Source: a bacterium (GTDB taxonomy: Bacteria; Bacillota; Clostridia; Lachnospirales; Lachnospiraceae). Taken from it: a stretch of DNA of 64,000 nt. The notes under the pieces are model-generated. The model worked only from the letters and a program-made list of their open reading frames with translations, had not been told where the DNA came from and ran no database searches. Position 1 is the stretch's first letter. Each line of letters begins with the position of its first letter. Position numbers and translations under genes: made by a program. The DNA is taken from contig JALFNN010000064.1 of assembly GCA_022774325.1 (NCBI GenBank), positions 1-64,000 of the forward strand. The letters are read 5' to 3'. Shown in pieces: positions 1 through 7,667 of the stretch.

Positions 1-3
1 TTA

Positions 4-32
4 TTGACAAAAGTGTCTGTTCATGATATAAA
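4..32 (+). promoter_or_regulatory. Promoter of tRNA-Trp copy 1
   Basis: TTGACA at 4-9, a 17-nt spacer and TATAAA at 27-32 form a near-consensus sigma-A promoter about 38 nt before the tRNA. The tRNA is followed by its own terminator, so this is a single-gene transcription unit. Confidence 0.75.
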
Positions 33-69
33 TATCAAGTAGCCTTTTTTGAGGTAAATAATTGAATAT

Positions 70-140
70 AGGGGATTGGTCAAATGGTATGACAGGAGTC
101 TCCAAAACTCTTAGCGGGAGTTCGATTCTCTCATCCCCTG
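70..140 (+). tRNA. trnW: tRNA-Trp (CCA), copy 1
   Basis: A 71-nt cloverleaf: acceptor stem AGGGGAT/ATCCCCT, D stem GTCA/TGAC, anticodon stem GGAGT/ACTCT with loop CTCCAAA (anticodon CCA, tryptophan), T stem GGGAG/CTCTC with loop TTCGATT, discriminator G. CCA is not encoded and would be added by CCA-adding enzyme. An identical gene lies on the other strand at 962-1032. The first acceptor bases and the anticodon region resemble E. coli tRNA-Trp. Confidence 0.95.
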
Positions 141-147
141 TCAGATA

Positions 148-190
148 AAGCACTAAATATGTTGCGGTTCAGCGTATTTAGTGCTTTTTT
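148..190 (+). terminator. Intrinsic terminator of tRNA-Trp copy 1
   Basis: Inverted repeat AAGCACTAAATA / TATTTAGTGCTT followed by a run of six T. It ends tRNA transcription and faces the converging Lrp gene. Its sequence is recognisably related to the terminator of the second tRNA copy. Confidence 0.85.
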
Positions 191-228
191 GATACAATGA
201 TTATTTTACTTTCTCTTACAAAAAAAGA

Positions 229-699
229 TCATTCACGTACTATCTCATTCGGGTTTGCCGGAATTCCTCTATGTTCCACAGAAGTTGAAAAAACTATAAG
301 GGTTTTAGTTCTTCCAAAGCGTTGCAATTCACCGATAAACTTATCAAGCTCCACGGTGCTTGGAAATAATACTTCCAGCACCATAGAATACTCTCCGGTT
401 ACACAGTTGCATTCAACGACATTTAAGCATTCTTTGATATATGGATAAAATACACTTTTCTCTTCCGGAGGAACCTCAAGATTAATCAAAGCTTTGAGAT
501 GGTAACCCAATGCAATAGGATTTACCTGTGCCTGATACCCTGTGATATAACCTTCTTTTTCCATTTTTTCGATTCTTGCCGACACTGCAGGTACAGATAA
601 ATAAACATTTTCCGCAATCTCTTTAAGTGGAAGCTTGGCATTTTGTTGTAAGATATTTAAAATTGTGTGATCAACAGAATCTAATTCATGATTTTTCAT
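229..699 (-). CDS. Lrp/AsnC family transcriptional regulator
   Basis: 156 aa, the usual length for this family. Residues 1-60 form an AsnC-type winged helix-turn-helix (hallmark DHTILNILQQNAKLPLKEIA, then a recognition helix around VPAVSARIEKMEKEGYI). The rest is the RAM effector-binding domain, with the glycine-containing VTGEYSMVLEV strand. Such proteins form dimers to octamers and sense amino acids or feast/famine state; the ligand here cannot be read from sequence. The ATG is set by CTGGAGGC a few nt upstream. The gene has its own promoter (828-856) and a leader with a terminator-like hairpin. It sits alone between two inverted tRNA-Trp genes. A role in aromatic amino acid control would be speculation from that position only. 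Confidence 0.9.
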   Translation of the reverse strand: MKNHELDSVDHTILNILQQNAKLPLKEIAENVYLSVPAVSARIEKMEKEGYITGYQAQVNPIALGYHLKALINLEVPPEEKSVFYPYIKECLNVVECNCVTGEYSMVLEVLFPSTVELDKFIGELQRFGRTKTLIVFSTSVEHRGIPANPNEIVRE

Positions 700-760
700 A
701 AGTTTTTGCCTCCAGTCGATTTTAAGTTCTGTAGTGTCTAATCCTTGTTATATCTTGGGA

Positions 761-801
761 AAAGAAAAAAGATGTACTGCTTTTATAGCAAAGTACATCT
801 T
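761..801 (-). terminator. Terminator-like hairpin in the lrp-type gene leader (possible attenuator)
   Basis: Reading the minus strand, AAGATGTACT / AGTACATCTT form a 10-bp perfect stem followed by TTTTTTCTTT. It lies downstream of the only good promoter and about 60 nt before the ATG, so it is inside the 5' leader rather than behind another gene. Upstream tRNA-Trp copy 2 already has its own terminator. Confidence 0.6.
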
Positions 802-827
802 TGTGCAAATATTCGTTAATATTCTGT

Positions 828-856
828 ATGATAACATCCATCAATTATTCTGTCAA
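828..856 (-). promoter_or_regulatory. Promoter of the Lrp/AsnC gene
   Basis: On the minus strand TTGACA (856-851), 17 nt, TATCAT (833-828). The predicted start near 821 gives a leader of about 120 nt that contains the hairpin at 769-801. Confidence 0.7.
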
Positions 857-911
857 TAAAGTATTTCCTTCATACTCTTTTTCACGAACACCATTTTTTT
901 ATCTAACAAAC

Positions 912-955
912 AAAAAAGCACTTAAATGTTACAAGTTCAACATTATCAGTGCTTT
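912..955 (-). terminator. Intrinsic terminator of tRNA-Trp copy 2
   Basis: Minus-strand stem AAGCACT / AGTGCTT with an inner ATGTT/AACAT pair, followed by six T. The first 14 nt after the tRNA match copy 1 exactly, and the rest is diverged but alignable. Confidence 0.8.
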
Positions 956-961
956 ATCTGA

Positions 962-1032
962 CAGGGGATGAGAGAATCGAACTCCCGCTAAGAGTTTTGG
1001 AGACTCCTGTCATACCATTTGACCAATCCCCT
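962..1032 (-). tRNA. trnW: tRNA-Trp (CCA), copy 2
   Basis: Identical over all 71 nt to the gene at 70-140, in the opposite orientation, with anticodon CCA. Identity continues 14 nt past the 3' end, then decays within the terminator. It has its own promoter, so both copies look expressed. Confidence 0.95.
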
Positions 1033-1069
1033 ATGTATTGAATTGATTTGCGTGAAATCACACTGTATT

Positions 1070-1098
1070 CTTATACCATAGTTTGTAATATTTGTCAA
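1070..1098 (-). promoter_or_regulatory. Promoter of tRNA-Trp copy 2
   Basis: Minus-strand TTGACA (1098-1093), 17-nt spacer, TATAAG (1075-1070). It is similar in strength and placement to the promoter of copy 1, although the upstream sequences are not otherwise alike. Confidence 0.7.
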
Positions 1099-1568
1099 TC
1101 AATATCTTTGAAAATAGAGTGCCGGGAAGTAAAAAAATAATGGGAGTGAAAGTTGAGGTTTACGTGCTAATCTGTAATTATTTTGTTTTAGAACGTAGTG
1201 GTTGGGGAGTATTACGTTTTGTTTTCAATTTGTTGCTGTATTCGCTATACTAGTATATCGGCTTGGTCATTAAGCTGAATTAAGATAATCAGAAAATAAT
1301 GTATTTCATTTCGAAGTTCTTGAGTTGTATATGTACGTTGGTAGACACCGATATAATTGGCAGAAATTATTTTTGATTCAAAGATAAGAGTTGCAATTTT
1401 CTGAAAAAATGTGGAAATGAAGAATTTTAAAAATATGGCGATTTGCTCTTTTATTTTGCCATGGATTGGTGTATGATAGATAACGTAGCCACCAAATATA
1501 GTGGAGAAACGCAAAAGTGACGCAACATTTGGTAGATGTTGATAGGGGTTAAAGGTAAGGAGAAATAT
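1099..1568. other. AT-rich intergenic region upstream of nrdD with an NrdR-box-like site
   Basis: No convincing gene. A minus-strand 89-codon frame (1245-1514) has no good ribosome binding site and no family match I recognise. At 1489-1504, CCACCAAATATAGTGG resembles the 16-nt NrdR box (consensus ACACWATATATWGTGT) and sits 65 nt before the nrdD start. A second palindrome, CAACAT-7-ATGTTG at 1523-1541, lies closer to the start. NrdR boxes normally occur in pairs about three helical turns apart, and I do not see a clear second box at that distance. Confidence 0.4.
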
Positions 1569-3758
1569 ATGGATACAGTAGTAAAAACAAGGGTTATCAA
1601 GAGGAATGGGGAAGAAGTATCATTTGATCAGACTAAGATTGTGAATGCGATTGAGAAGGCTAATCAGGAGATTGCACCGATTCATCAGATGAATCAGCAT
1701 CAGATTCTGGCGATCGCAGATACCATTGCTCAGAAGGCAGAAGAGATGACACATGCTGTTCATGTGGAAGATATACAAGATATGGTAGAGACCGGAATTA
1801 TGGAGATGCGTGGGTATGAGGTGGCGCAGAAGTACGTGCGCTATCGTTATAAGAGAGAACTGACTCGTAAGTCCAATACTACAGATAATGGAATTCTGTC
1901 TCTTCTGGAACACATGAATGAAGAAGTGAAGCAGGAAAATTCGAATAAGAATCCGGTCATCAATTCGACACAGAGAGATTATATGGCAGGAGAAGTAAGT
2001 AAGGATCTGACTCGCCGTGTCCTTTTGCCGGAAGAGATTGTACGTGCACATGAAGAAGGAATCATCCATTTCCATGATATGGATTATTTTGCACAGAAGG
2101 AACATAACTGTGATCTGATCAACCTGGAGGATATGCTTCAGAACGGAACGGTGATCAGCGAAACGATGATTGAGAAACCGCACAGCTTTTTTACTGCTTG
2201 TAATGTCACCACACAGATCGTAGCACAGGTAGCCAGCAACCAGTATGGCGGACAGTCATTTACACTGTCTCATCTGGCACCGTTTGTGGATGTGAGCCGT
2301 CAGAAAATCCGTAAGAGTGTGATTGAGGAGAGAATGGAATCCGGTGAATCACTGGATGAAGGAATCATCAAAAAAGTGACAGAGCGTCGTCTCCGTGAGG
2401 AAGTGAAGAGCGGAATCCAGACGATCCAGTATCAGCTGATCACGCTGATGACCTGTAACGGACAGGCACCGTTTGTGACTATGTTCATGTATCTGGATGA
2501 GGTCCCGGAAGGACAGACCAGAGATGACCTTGCGATGATCATTGAAGAAGTACTGATCCAGCGTATGCAGGGAGTTAAAAATGAGAAGGGTGTCTGGATC
2601 ACTCCGGCTTTCCCGAAACTGATCTATGTGCTGGATGAGGATAATATCACAGAAGAATCCAAGTACTGGTATCTGACAGAACTGGCAGCAAAATGTACCG
2701 CAAAACGTATGGTTCCGGATTACATTTCCGCAAAGAAGATGCGAGAACTGAAGCAGGGCGATGTGTACACCTGTATGGGATGCCGTTCTTTCCTGACGGT
2801 AGAAGATTCTCAGCGCAATCCGGATGGAAGCCACAAATACTATGGAAGATTTAATCAGGGAGTTGTGACGATCAATCTTGTAGACGTTGCATGTTCTTCC
2901 GAAGGGGATATGGATAAATTCTGGGAAATCCTGGATGAGAGACTGGAACTTTGCCACAGAGCACTCCGCTGCCGCCACGAACGTCTGCTTGGTACCGTTT
3001 CAGACGTGGCTCCGATCCTCTGGCAGCATGGAGCACTGGCCAGACTGAAAAAGGGAGAGAAGATCGACAAACTGCTTTATAACGGATATTCAACGATTTC
3101 GTTGGGTTATGCAGGACTTTATGAAATGTGCGTGCGCATGCTCGGCAAATCACATACAGATCCAGAGGCGAAGCCATTTGCACTGGCTGTTATGCAGAGA
3201 CTGAATGATAAATGTAAAGAGTGGAAAGAGGCAGAAAATATTAGTTATTCTGTTTACGGAACACCGATGGAATCTACAACCTACCGCTTTGCAAAATGCC
3301 TGCAGCGCCGGTTTGGAATCATTCCGGGTGTAACGGATAAGAATTATATTACGAATAGTTATCATGTTCATGTGACCGAGCAGATCGATGCATTCCAGAA
3401 GCTGAAATTTGAATCTGATTTCCAGAAATTATCACCGGGCGGGGCAATCAGCTATGTGGAAGTTCCGAACATGCAGAATAACATTCCGGCAGTTCTTACA
3501 GTTATGAAATTTATTTATGACAATATTATGTACGCGGAACTGAATACCAAGAGTGATTTCTGCGAATGCTGCGGATATGACGGAGAGATCCAGATCGAAG
3601 AAGATGAGACAGGAAAACTGATCTGGAGATGCCCGAACTGTGGTAATACCAATCAGGATAAGCTCTTTGTGGCAAGAAGAACCTGTGGATATATCGGAAC
3701 GCAGTTCTGGAATCAGGGACGTACACAGGAGATTAAGGACAGGGTGCTGCATTTGTAA
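1569..3758 (+). CDS. nrdD: Anaerobic ribonucleoside-triphosphate reductase (class III)
   Basis: Reduces ribonucleoside triphosphates to deoxyribonucleotides without oxygen, using a glycyl radical made by NrdG. 729 aa from the ATG at 1569, chosen because AAGGAGA lies just upstream; a start at 1536 would add 11 unconserved residues. An ATP-cone regulatory domain is at the N-terminus (RVIKRNGEEVSFDQTKIVNA). The barrel follows, with the conserved cysteine region DVYTCMGCRSF near residue 410. The C-terminus has the zinc-binding pairs CECCGYDG and CPNCGN, then the glycyl-radical loop RRTCGYIG. The activase gene nrdG is 1.3 kb downstream with a lipoprotein gene between them. A possible NrdR box precedes it. 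Confidence 0.96.
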   Translation: MDTVVKTRVIKRNGEEVSFDQTKIVNAIEKANQEIAPIHQMNQHQILAIADTIAQKAEEMTHAVHVEDIQDMVETGIMEMRGYEVAQKYVRYRYKRELTRKSNTTDNGILSLLEHMNEEVKQENSNKNPVINSTQRDYMAGEVSKDLTRRVLLPEEIVRAHEEGIIHFHDMDYFAQKEHNCDLINLEDMLQNGTVISETMIEKPHSFFTACNVTTQIVAQVASNQYGGQSFTLSHLAPFVDVSRQKIRKSVIEERMESGESLDEGIIKKVTERRLREEVKSGIQTIQYQLITLMTCNGQAPFVTMFMYLDEVPEGQTRDDLAMIIEEVLIQRMQGVKNEKGVWITPAFPKLIYVLDEDNITEESKYWYLTELAAKCTAKRMVPDYISAKKMRELKQGDVYTCMGCRSFLTVEDSQRNPDGSHKYYGRFNQGVVTINLVDVACSSEGDMDKFWEILDERLELCHRALRCRHERLLGTVSDVAPILWQHGALARLKKGEKIDKLLYNGYSTISLGYAGLYEMCVRMLGKSHTDPEAKPFALAVMQRLNDKCKEWKEAENISYSVYGTPMESTTYRFAKCLQRRFGIIPGVTDKNYITNSYHVHVTEQIDAFQKLKFESDFQKLSPGGAISYVEVPNMQNNIPAVLTVMKFIYDNIMYAELNTKSDFCECCGYDGEIQIEEDETGKLIWRCPNCGNTNQDKLFVARRTCGYIGTQFWNQGRTQEIKDRVLHL

Positions 3759-3785
3759 ATAAGAAATGATTAAAAGAATTGTACT

Positions 3786-4763
3786 ATGAAAAAAAGATAT
3801 TTTTTGAAGATGCTGCTATTTATGATTTTAGGTATGGTAATTTTGCCTGGATGTACAAAGTCGCAGGTGCTGAAAGGGAAGAGTGAAGAAGAACAACTGG
3901 AAAAGCAAAAAGAGAAATCACCTTATTATTTTTCATTTACCGTCACAAAAGAAGAAGGAAATAAGTTGAATACTTATAATTATATTTCTGATTTTGAGAC
4001 GAAGACGATAGATGAAAAGTCGAAGATTCCTTACACCTCCCAATATCCTTTGACTGTATACTTAGATTCAAAGGATGAGGTATATTACACATACCGAGAA
4101 GATGGAGCAGGCGATGATGAGATTTATCGAAAGAAGTGCGGAAGTTTGAACGGGAACCGGTTGACAGATTCTTTATTTGCCGTTAATTATATTTTCCCAT
4201 TTGCAGATAGAGTATATCTAGTAGCTGTTGAAAATGGAACAAGGGCGATGGGCTTGTTTAAGCTTGAAAATGGAGAAATATGCAGGATGCTGAAGGATGA
4301 GGATGCATTTGTATGGCAGGTGAATTACAATTCTGATATAGAGAAAATTGTATTCAATACATATTCCCAGTCGGAATTTGATGAGAAGATGGCAAATAAT
4401 ATGGGAGAAGAATCTTTTGGTGTGAATACGATTTATGAGATGGATTTAGAAACAGAAAGAATCCAGAAGATTGCAGATGTAGAGGCGGGATATATGACAG
4501 CAATTGTATTAGATTCTTCTGGTGACATTTATTATCAAATAGGAGATTGGTACAAACTGAAAAATGGAAAATCCCAGAAATCGACTGTCTTTGAGGAATT
4601 GGAGATAGATAAACTGATTTCCATGCAAAATAGTAAAGTGTATTATATTTCATATGAATCGGAAATTATAGGTTATGACTTAGAAACCGGAGAGAAAGAA
4701 TCATTTTATACCCTAAAAGAGAAAAATGCAGCAATAAATAATGCGGTGTTATTGAGAAGATAA
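3786..4763 (+). CDS. Putative lipoprotein of unknown function
   Basis: 325 aa. A positively charged start (MKKRYF), a hydrophobic core and the lipobox LPGC place the acylated cysteine at about residue 23. The mature part begins with a charged Lys/Glu linker and then alternates short beta-rich segments (for example DSKDEVYYTYREDG, VNYIFPFADRVYLVAVENG, DSSGDIYYQIGDWYKLKNG). This looks like a repeated beta-propeller or DUF5050-like surface fold, but I do not recognise the family with certainty. It starts 27 nt after nrdD with a weak ribosome binding site, and is more AT-rich than its neighbours. Probably membrane-anchored and facing outside. Its position between nrdD and nrdG suggests a later insertion, not a role in nucleotide reduction. 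Confidence 0.75.
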   Translation: MKKRYFLKMLLFMILGMVILPGCTKSQVLKGKSEEEQLEKQKEKSPYYFSFTVTKEEGNKLNTYNYISDFETKTIDEKSKIPYTSQYPLTVYLDSKDEVYYTYREDGAGDDEIYRKKCGSLNGNRLTDSLFAVNYIFPFADRVYLVAVENGTRAMGLFKLENGEICRMLKDEDAFVWQVNYNSDIEKIVFNTYSQSEFDEKMANNMGEESFGVNTIYEMDLETERIQKIADVEAGYMTAIVLDSSGDIYYQIGDWYKLKNGKSQKSTVFEELEIDKLISMQNSKVYYISYESEIIGYDLETGEKESFYTLKEKNAAINNAVLLRR

Positions 4764-5057
4764 AGTATACGATATCGAATCATAATTATTAATTTCAAAT
4801 AAGGCATTTCATTACTGACTGTGATGGAATGCCTTGTTATATCTTTGACTCAATCAGGGCTCTTTATGAAGCAAAACAGAAGGGGAAAGCACGTTCCGTC
4901 ATTTACCGGACGGCTGAATTATGTGAAGAGAAAAATATGTATTAGAATGGTCCCTTTCGCTGGGGAGGAATGGCTTGAAAATACAGGCTGATTCGCTTAT
5001 AATAATCCATAGACTGATTACTGTGAAATTTGAAAAAAGAATTGTAGGTGATATGTC
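4764..5057. other. Intergenic region with a hairpin and possible gene remnant
   Basis: A 12-bp stem AAGGCATTTCAT / ATGGAATGCCTT (4801-4835, one wobble) followed by TGTTAT could be a weak terminator for the lipoprotein gene. From 4829 a short frame of about 37 codons (MPCYIFDSIRALYEAKQKGK...) has protein-like composition (AELCEEKN) but no ribosome binding site or recognised family. It may be the tail of a decayed gene. The last part carries the AGGTGAT ribosome binding site of nrdG. Confidence 0.35.
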
Positions 5058-5558
5058 ATGAATTATGGGAATATAAAAGAATGCGATATTGCAAATGGGC
5101 CGGGCGTCAGAGTCAGTTTGTTTGTTTCGGGATGCCGACATCATTGTAAAGGCTGTTTTAACGCGGAAACCTGGGATTTCGCGTATGGAAGTCCATTTAC
5201 TGAAGAGACGCTGGCGGAATTGTTGGAAGCGCTGAGACCGGATTATATTCAGGGATTTACGCTTCTTGGGGGAGAACCTTTTGAACCGGAGAATCAGCAG
5301 GTGCTGGTAAATGTGCTGAGGCGTATCCGGGAAACGTATCCGGGTAAGAATATCTGGTGTTATACGGGATATTTGTATGATGTCGATCTGATTCCCGGTG
5401 GAAAAGTATTTACCGATGTAACAGAGGAAATGCTTTCCTATGTAGATGTATTGGTGGATGGACCATTTGTGGAAGCGGAGAAGGATCTTACGCTGGTATT
5501 TCGGGGAAGCAGGAATCAGAGAATACTGGATCTGAGGCAGGAAAGAGAAAATGGATAA
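5058..5558 (+). CDS. nrdG: Anaerobic ribonucleotide reductase activating protein (radical SAM)
   Basis: Uses a [4Fe-4S] cluster and S-adenosylmethionine to create the glycyl radical on NrdD. 166 aa, normal for NrdG. The cluster motif is CRHHCKGC (CX3CX2C, residues 27-34), preceded by GPGVRVSLFVSG. LLGGEPFEP is the SAM-binding glycine motif, and NIWCYTGY is the conserved strand typical of NrdG. The start is set by AGGTGAT 6 nt upstream. Its last codons overlap thiE by 8 nt, so translation of the thiamine genes is probably coupled to it. Confidence 0.95.
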   Translation: MNYGNIKECDIANGPGVRVSLFVSGCRHHCKGCFNAETWDFAYGSPFTEETLAELLEALRPDYIQGFTLLGGEPFEPENQQVLVNVLRRIRETYPGKNIWCYTGYLYDVDLIPGGKVFTDVTEEMLSYVDVLVDGPFVEAEKDLTLVFRGSRNQRILDLRQERENG

Positions 5559-6189
5559 GAAAGATTTGTTATTATACGCGGTGACGGACCGGAGCTGGCT
5601 TGATGAAGGAGAGACTCTGGAGGAGCAGGTGGAGAAGTGCCTGAAAGGCGGGGCAACCTGCATCCAGCTTCGGGAGAAGCATCTGAGTGAAGAAGAGTTT
5701 CTGGAAGAGGCCCGAAGGATGAAAGTAGTGTGCGCAAAGTATCATGTTCCGCTTCTGATCAATGATAATGTGGAGATCGCTCTTGCCGTGGATGCGGATG
5801 GTGTTCATGTGGGGCAAAGTGATATGGAAGCGCAGGATGTGCGCGCGAAAATGGGACCGGACAAGATAATCGGGGTCACGGCGAAGACGGTGGAGCAGGC
5901 ACTTCTGGCAGAAAAGCATGGGGCGGATTATCTGGGCTCCGGTGCTGTATTCGGCACCAGTACCAAGGAAGATGCTTCGAAGATGGATCATAAGGTTCTG
6001 AAGCAGATTTGCCAGGCAGTAAACATTCCGGTTGTGGCGATCGGGGGAATTACAGAGGAAAATGTGGCAGAACTGGCGGGAAATGGAATATGTGGTGTTG
6101 CAGTTGTCAGTGCAATTTTTGCAAAAAAGGATATTGAAGCGGCGACAAGAGAACTGAAGCTGCGGACGGAAGAGATGGTGAAAGCGTGA
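5551..6189 (+). CDS. thiE: Thiamine-phosphate synthase
   Basis: Joins hydroxymethylpyrimidine diphosphate and the thiazole phosphate to give thiamine monophosphate. 212 aa TIM barrel. Visible motifs: ATCIQLREKHLSEEEF (pyrophosphate/Mg binding), LLINDNVEIALAVDADGVHVGQ, the loop GSGAVFGTSTKEDASK, and VVAIGGITEENV near the C-terminus. It overlaps nrdG at its start and the HAD gene by 4 nt at its end. thiD follows one gene later. No TPP riboswitch is seen ahead of the cluster. Confidence 0.95.
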   Translation: MDKKDLLLYAVTDRSWLDEGETLEEQVEKCLKGGATCIQLREKHLSEEEFLEEARRMKVVCAKYHVPLLINDNVEIALAVDADGVHVGQSDMEAQDVRAKMGPDKIIGVTAKTVEQALLAEKHGADYLGSGAVFGTSTKEDASKMDHKVLKQICQAVNIPVVAIGGITEENVAELAGNGICGVAVVSAIFAKKDIEAATRELKLRTEEMVKA

Positions 6190-6842
6190 TTCAATATGCG
6201 ATTTTTGATGTAGACGGGACACTCCTGGATTCGATGTCTATCTGGGAAGAGGCGACTGAGCAGCTTCTGAGAAAGAAAGGAATTGTTCCGGAGGATGGGC
6301 TTATTGATACGATCATGCATATGAGCATGGAAGAAGGTTCTGCTTATGTGAAGGAGAAGTATCAGATGCCTGAGACGGCAGAAGAGATTCTTACGGGGAT
6401 TGTAGAGCTTGTTGAGAAGTTTTATCGGGAGAAAGCGGGATTTAAGAAGGATGTCCGGGTGCTTCTGGATGAACTGAAGAAGAGGAATGTGAAAATGGTG
6501 GTTGCCACTTCGGGAAGTGCGGAACTTGCCGGAGCAGCACTTGAACGTCTCGGGGTTCGGGATTATTTTTTGAGGATTTTTTCCTGCGGAGAGGTCGGCG
6601 CCGGGAAAACGCGGCCGGATATTTTCCTGAAAGCAGCGGAAACATTGGGGAGTACTCCGGAGGAGACCTGGGTGTTCGAGGATGCTGTTCATGCGGTCAG
6701 AACGGCGAAACAGAGCGGGTTTAAGGTGACTGTGATCTATGATGAAAGCAGCAAAAAAGACTGGGAAGAAATCAAGTCTCTGGGGGATGTGGTTCTGGAG
6801 GAATCGGATTCTTATATGAAATTCTTCGATAAGCAGGGATAG
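6186..6842 (+). CDS. HAD-superfamily phosphatase (beta-phosphoglucomutase-like)
   Basis: 218 aa with a GTG start forming the overlap GTGA with thiE. HAD motif I is FDVDGTLLDS (nucleophile Asp8, acid/base Asp10), motif II VVATSGS, motif III Lys in GAGKTRPD and motif IV VFEDAVHAV. The four-helix cap after motif I (MSIWEEATEQLLRKKGI) marks subfamily I. HADs of this type remove phosphate from small sugar or vitamin phosphates. Being translationally coupled to thiE and ahead of thiD, it could handle a thiamine-pathway phosphoester. That is an inference from position; the substrate cannot be read from sequence. Confidence 0.85.
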   Translation: MIQYAIFDVDGTLLDSMSIWEEATEQLLRKKGIVPEDGLIDTIMHMSMEEGSAYVKEKYQMPETAEEILTGIVELVEKFYREKAGFKKDVRVLLDELKKRNVKMVVATSGSAELAGAALERLGVRDYFLRIFSCGEVGAGKTRPDIFLKAAETLGSTPEETWVFEDAVHAVRTAKQSGFKVTVIYDESSKKDWEEIKSLGDVVLEESDSYMKFFDKQG

Positions 6843-6860
6843 CAGAAAGGAAAGTGTGAG

Positions 6861-7667
6861 ATGAAAACAGCATTAACAATAGCAGGCAGTGATTCGAGTG
6901 GAGGCGCCGGTATTCAGGCGGATATTAAGACGATGACGGTCAACGGGGTCTACGCCATGAGTGCAATCACGGCCTTGACGGCACAGAATACGACCGGTGT
7001 CACGGGAATTATTGAAGTGACGCCTGATTTTCTGGGAAAACAGCTGGATGCGGTTTTTGCGGACATCCGGCCGGATGCAGTGAAGATCGGAATGGTTTCC
7101 GGGAAGGCATTGATTGAAACGATTGCGGACAAGCTGGAAGTGTATCATGCGGAAAATATCGTTGTGGATCCTGTGATGGTTGCCACCAGTGGGGCAAGGC
7201 TGATCAGTGAGGAGGCGATCGGCGCATTGAAAGAGAGACTGCTTCCGATGGCGACGGTATTAACGCCGAATATTCCCGAAGCTGAGGTGCTTGCCGATAT
7301 GCAGGTGAAGACGGAGGAAGACATGGTAACTGCAGCAGAAGTGATCAGCCGCAGATATGGCTGCGCAGTTCTGTTAAAAGGCGGGCATCAGCTGAATGAT
7401 GCCAATGATCTGCTTTATCGGGAGGGAAGCATAAAATGGTTCTGCGGCAGAAGGATCGATAATCCGAATACCCACGGAACGGGATGCACCTTATCCAGTG
7501 CGATCGCGGCAAATCTGGCGAAGGGATTTGATCTGGATACATCGGTGGAACGGGCAAAGGAATATATTTCCGGTGCGCTTTCGGCCATGCTGGATCTGGG
7601 AAGCGGAAGCGGGCCGATGAACCATGCCTTTGCGGTTACCGGAAAATTTACGGAGGAACAGTCATGA
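6861..7667 (+). CDS. thiD: Hydroxymethylpyrimidine / phosphomethylpyrimidine kinase
   Basis: Phosphorylates HMP and then HMP-phosphate for thiamine synthesis or salvage. 268 aa ribokinase-like fold. Substrate-binding start TIAGSDSSGGAGIQADIKT; VVDPVMVATSGARL; LTPNIPEAE; and the ATP/anion-hole motif NTHGTGCTLSSAIAANLA with the catalytic Asp replaced in context by the usual GTGC signature. The ribosome binding site is AGAAAGGAAAG. It overlaps the next gene by 4 nt (ATGA). Together with thiE it would allow salvage of pyrimidine and thiazole units; thiC, thiG and thiM are not in this window. Confidence 0.94.
   Translation: MKTALTIAGSDSSGGAGIQADIKTMTVNGVYAMSAITALTAQNTTGVTGIIEVTPDFLGKQLDAVFADIRPDAVKIGMVSGKALIETIADKLEVYHAENIVVDPVMVATSGARLISEEAIGALKERLLPMATVLTPNIPEAEVLADMQVKTEEDMVTAAEVISRRYGCAVLLKGGHQLNDANDLLYREGSIKWFCGRRIDNPNTHGTGCTLSSAIAANLAKGFDLDTSVERAKEYISGALSAMLDLGSGSGPMNHAFAVTGKFTEEQS

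Noticed and set aside
1245-1514. 89-codon minus-strand frame upstream of nrdD
   Set aside because: No ribosome binding site, no recognisable family, Ile/Phe-rich composition as expected from AT-rich DNA, and it overlaps the likely nrdD control region. Could be a small relic but I cannot support it.
4838-6200. TPP riboswitch for the thiE/thiD genes
   Set aside because: I looked for the CTGAGA and ACCTGA-type conserved blocks before nrdG and thiE and found none.
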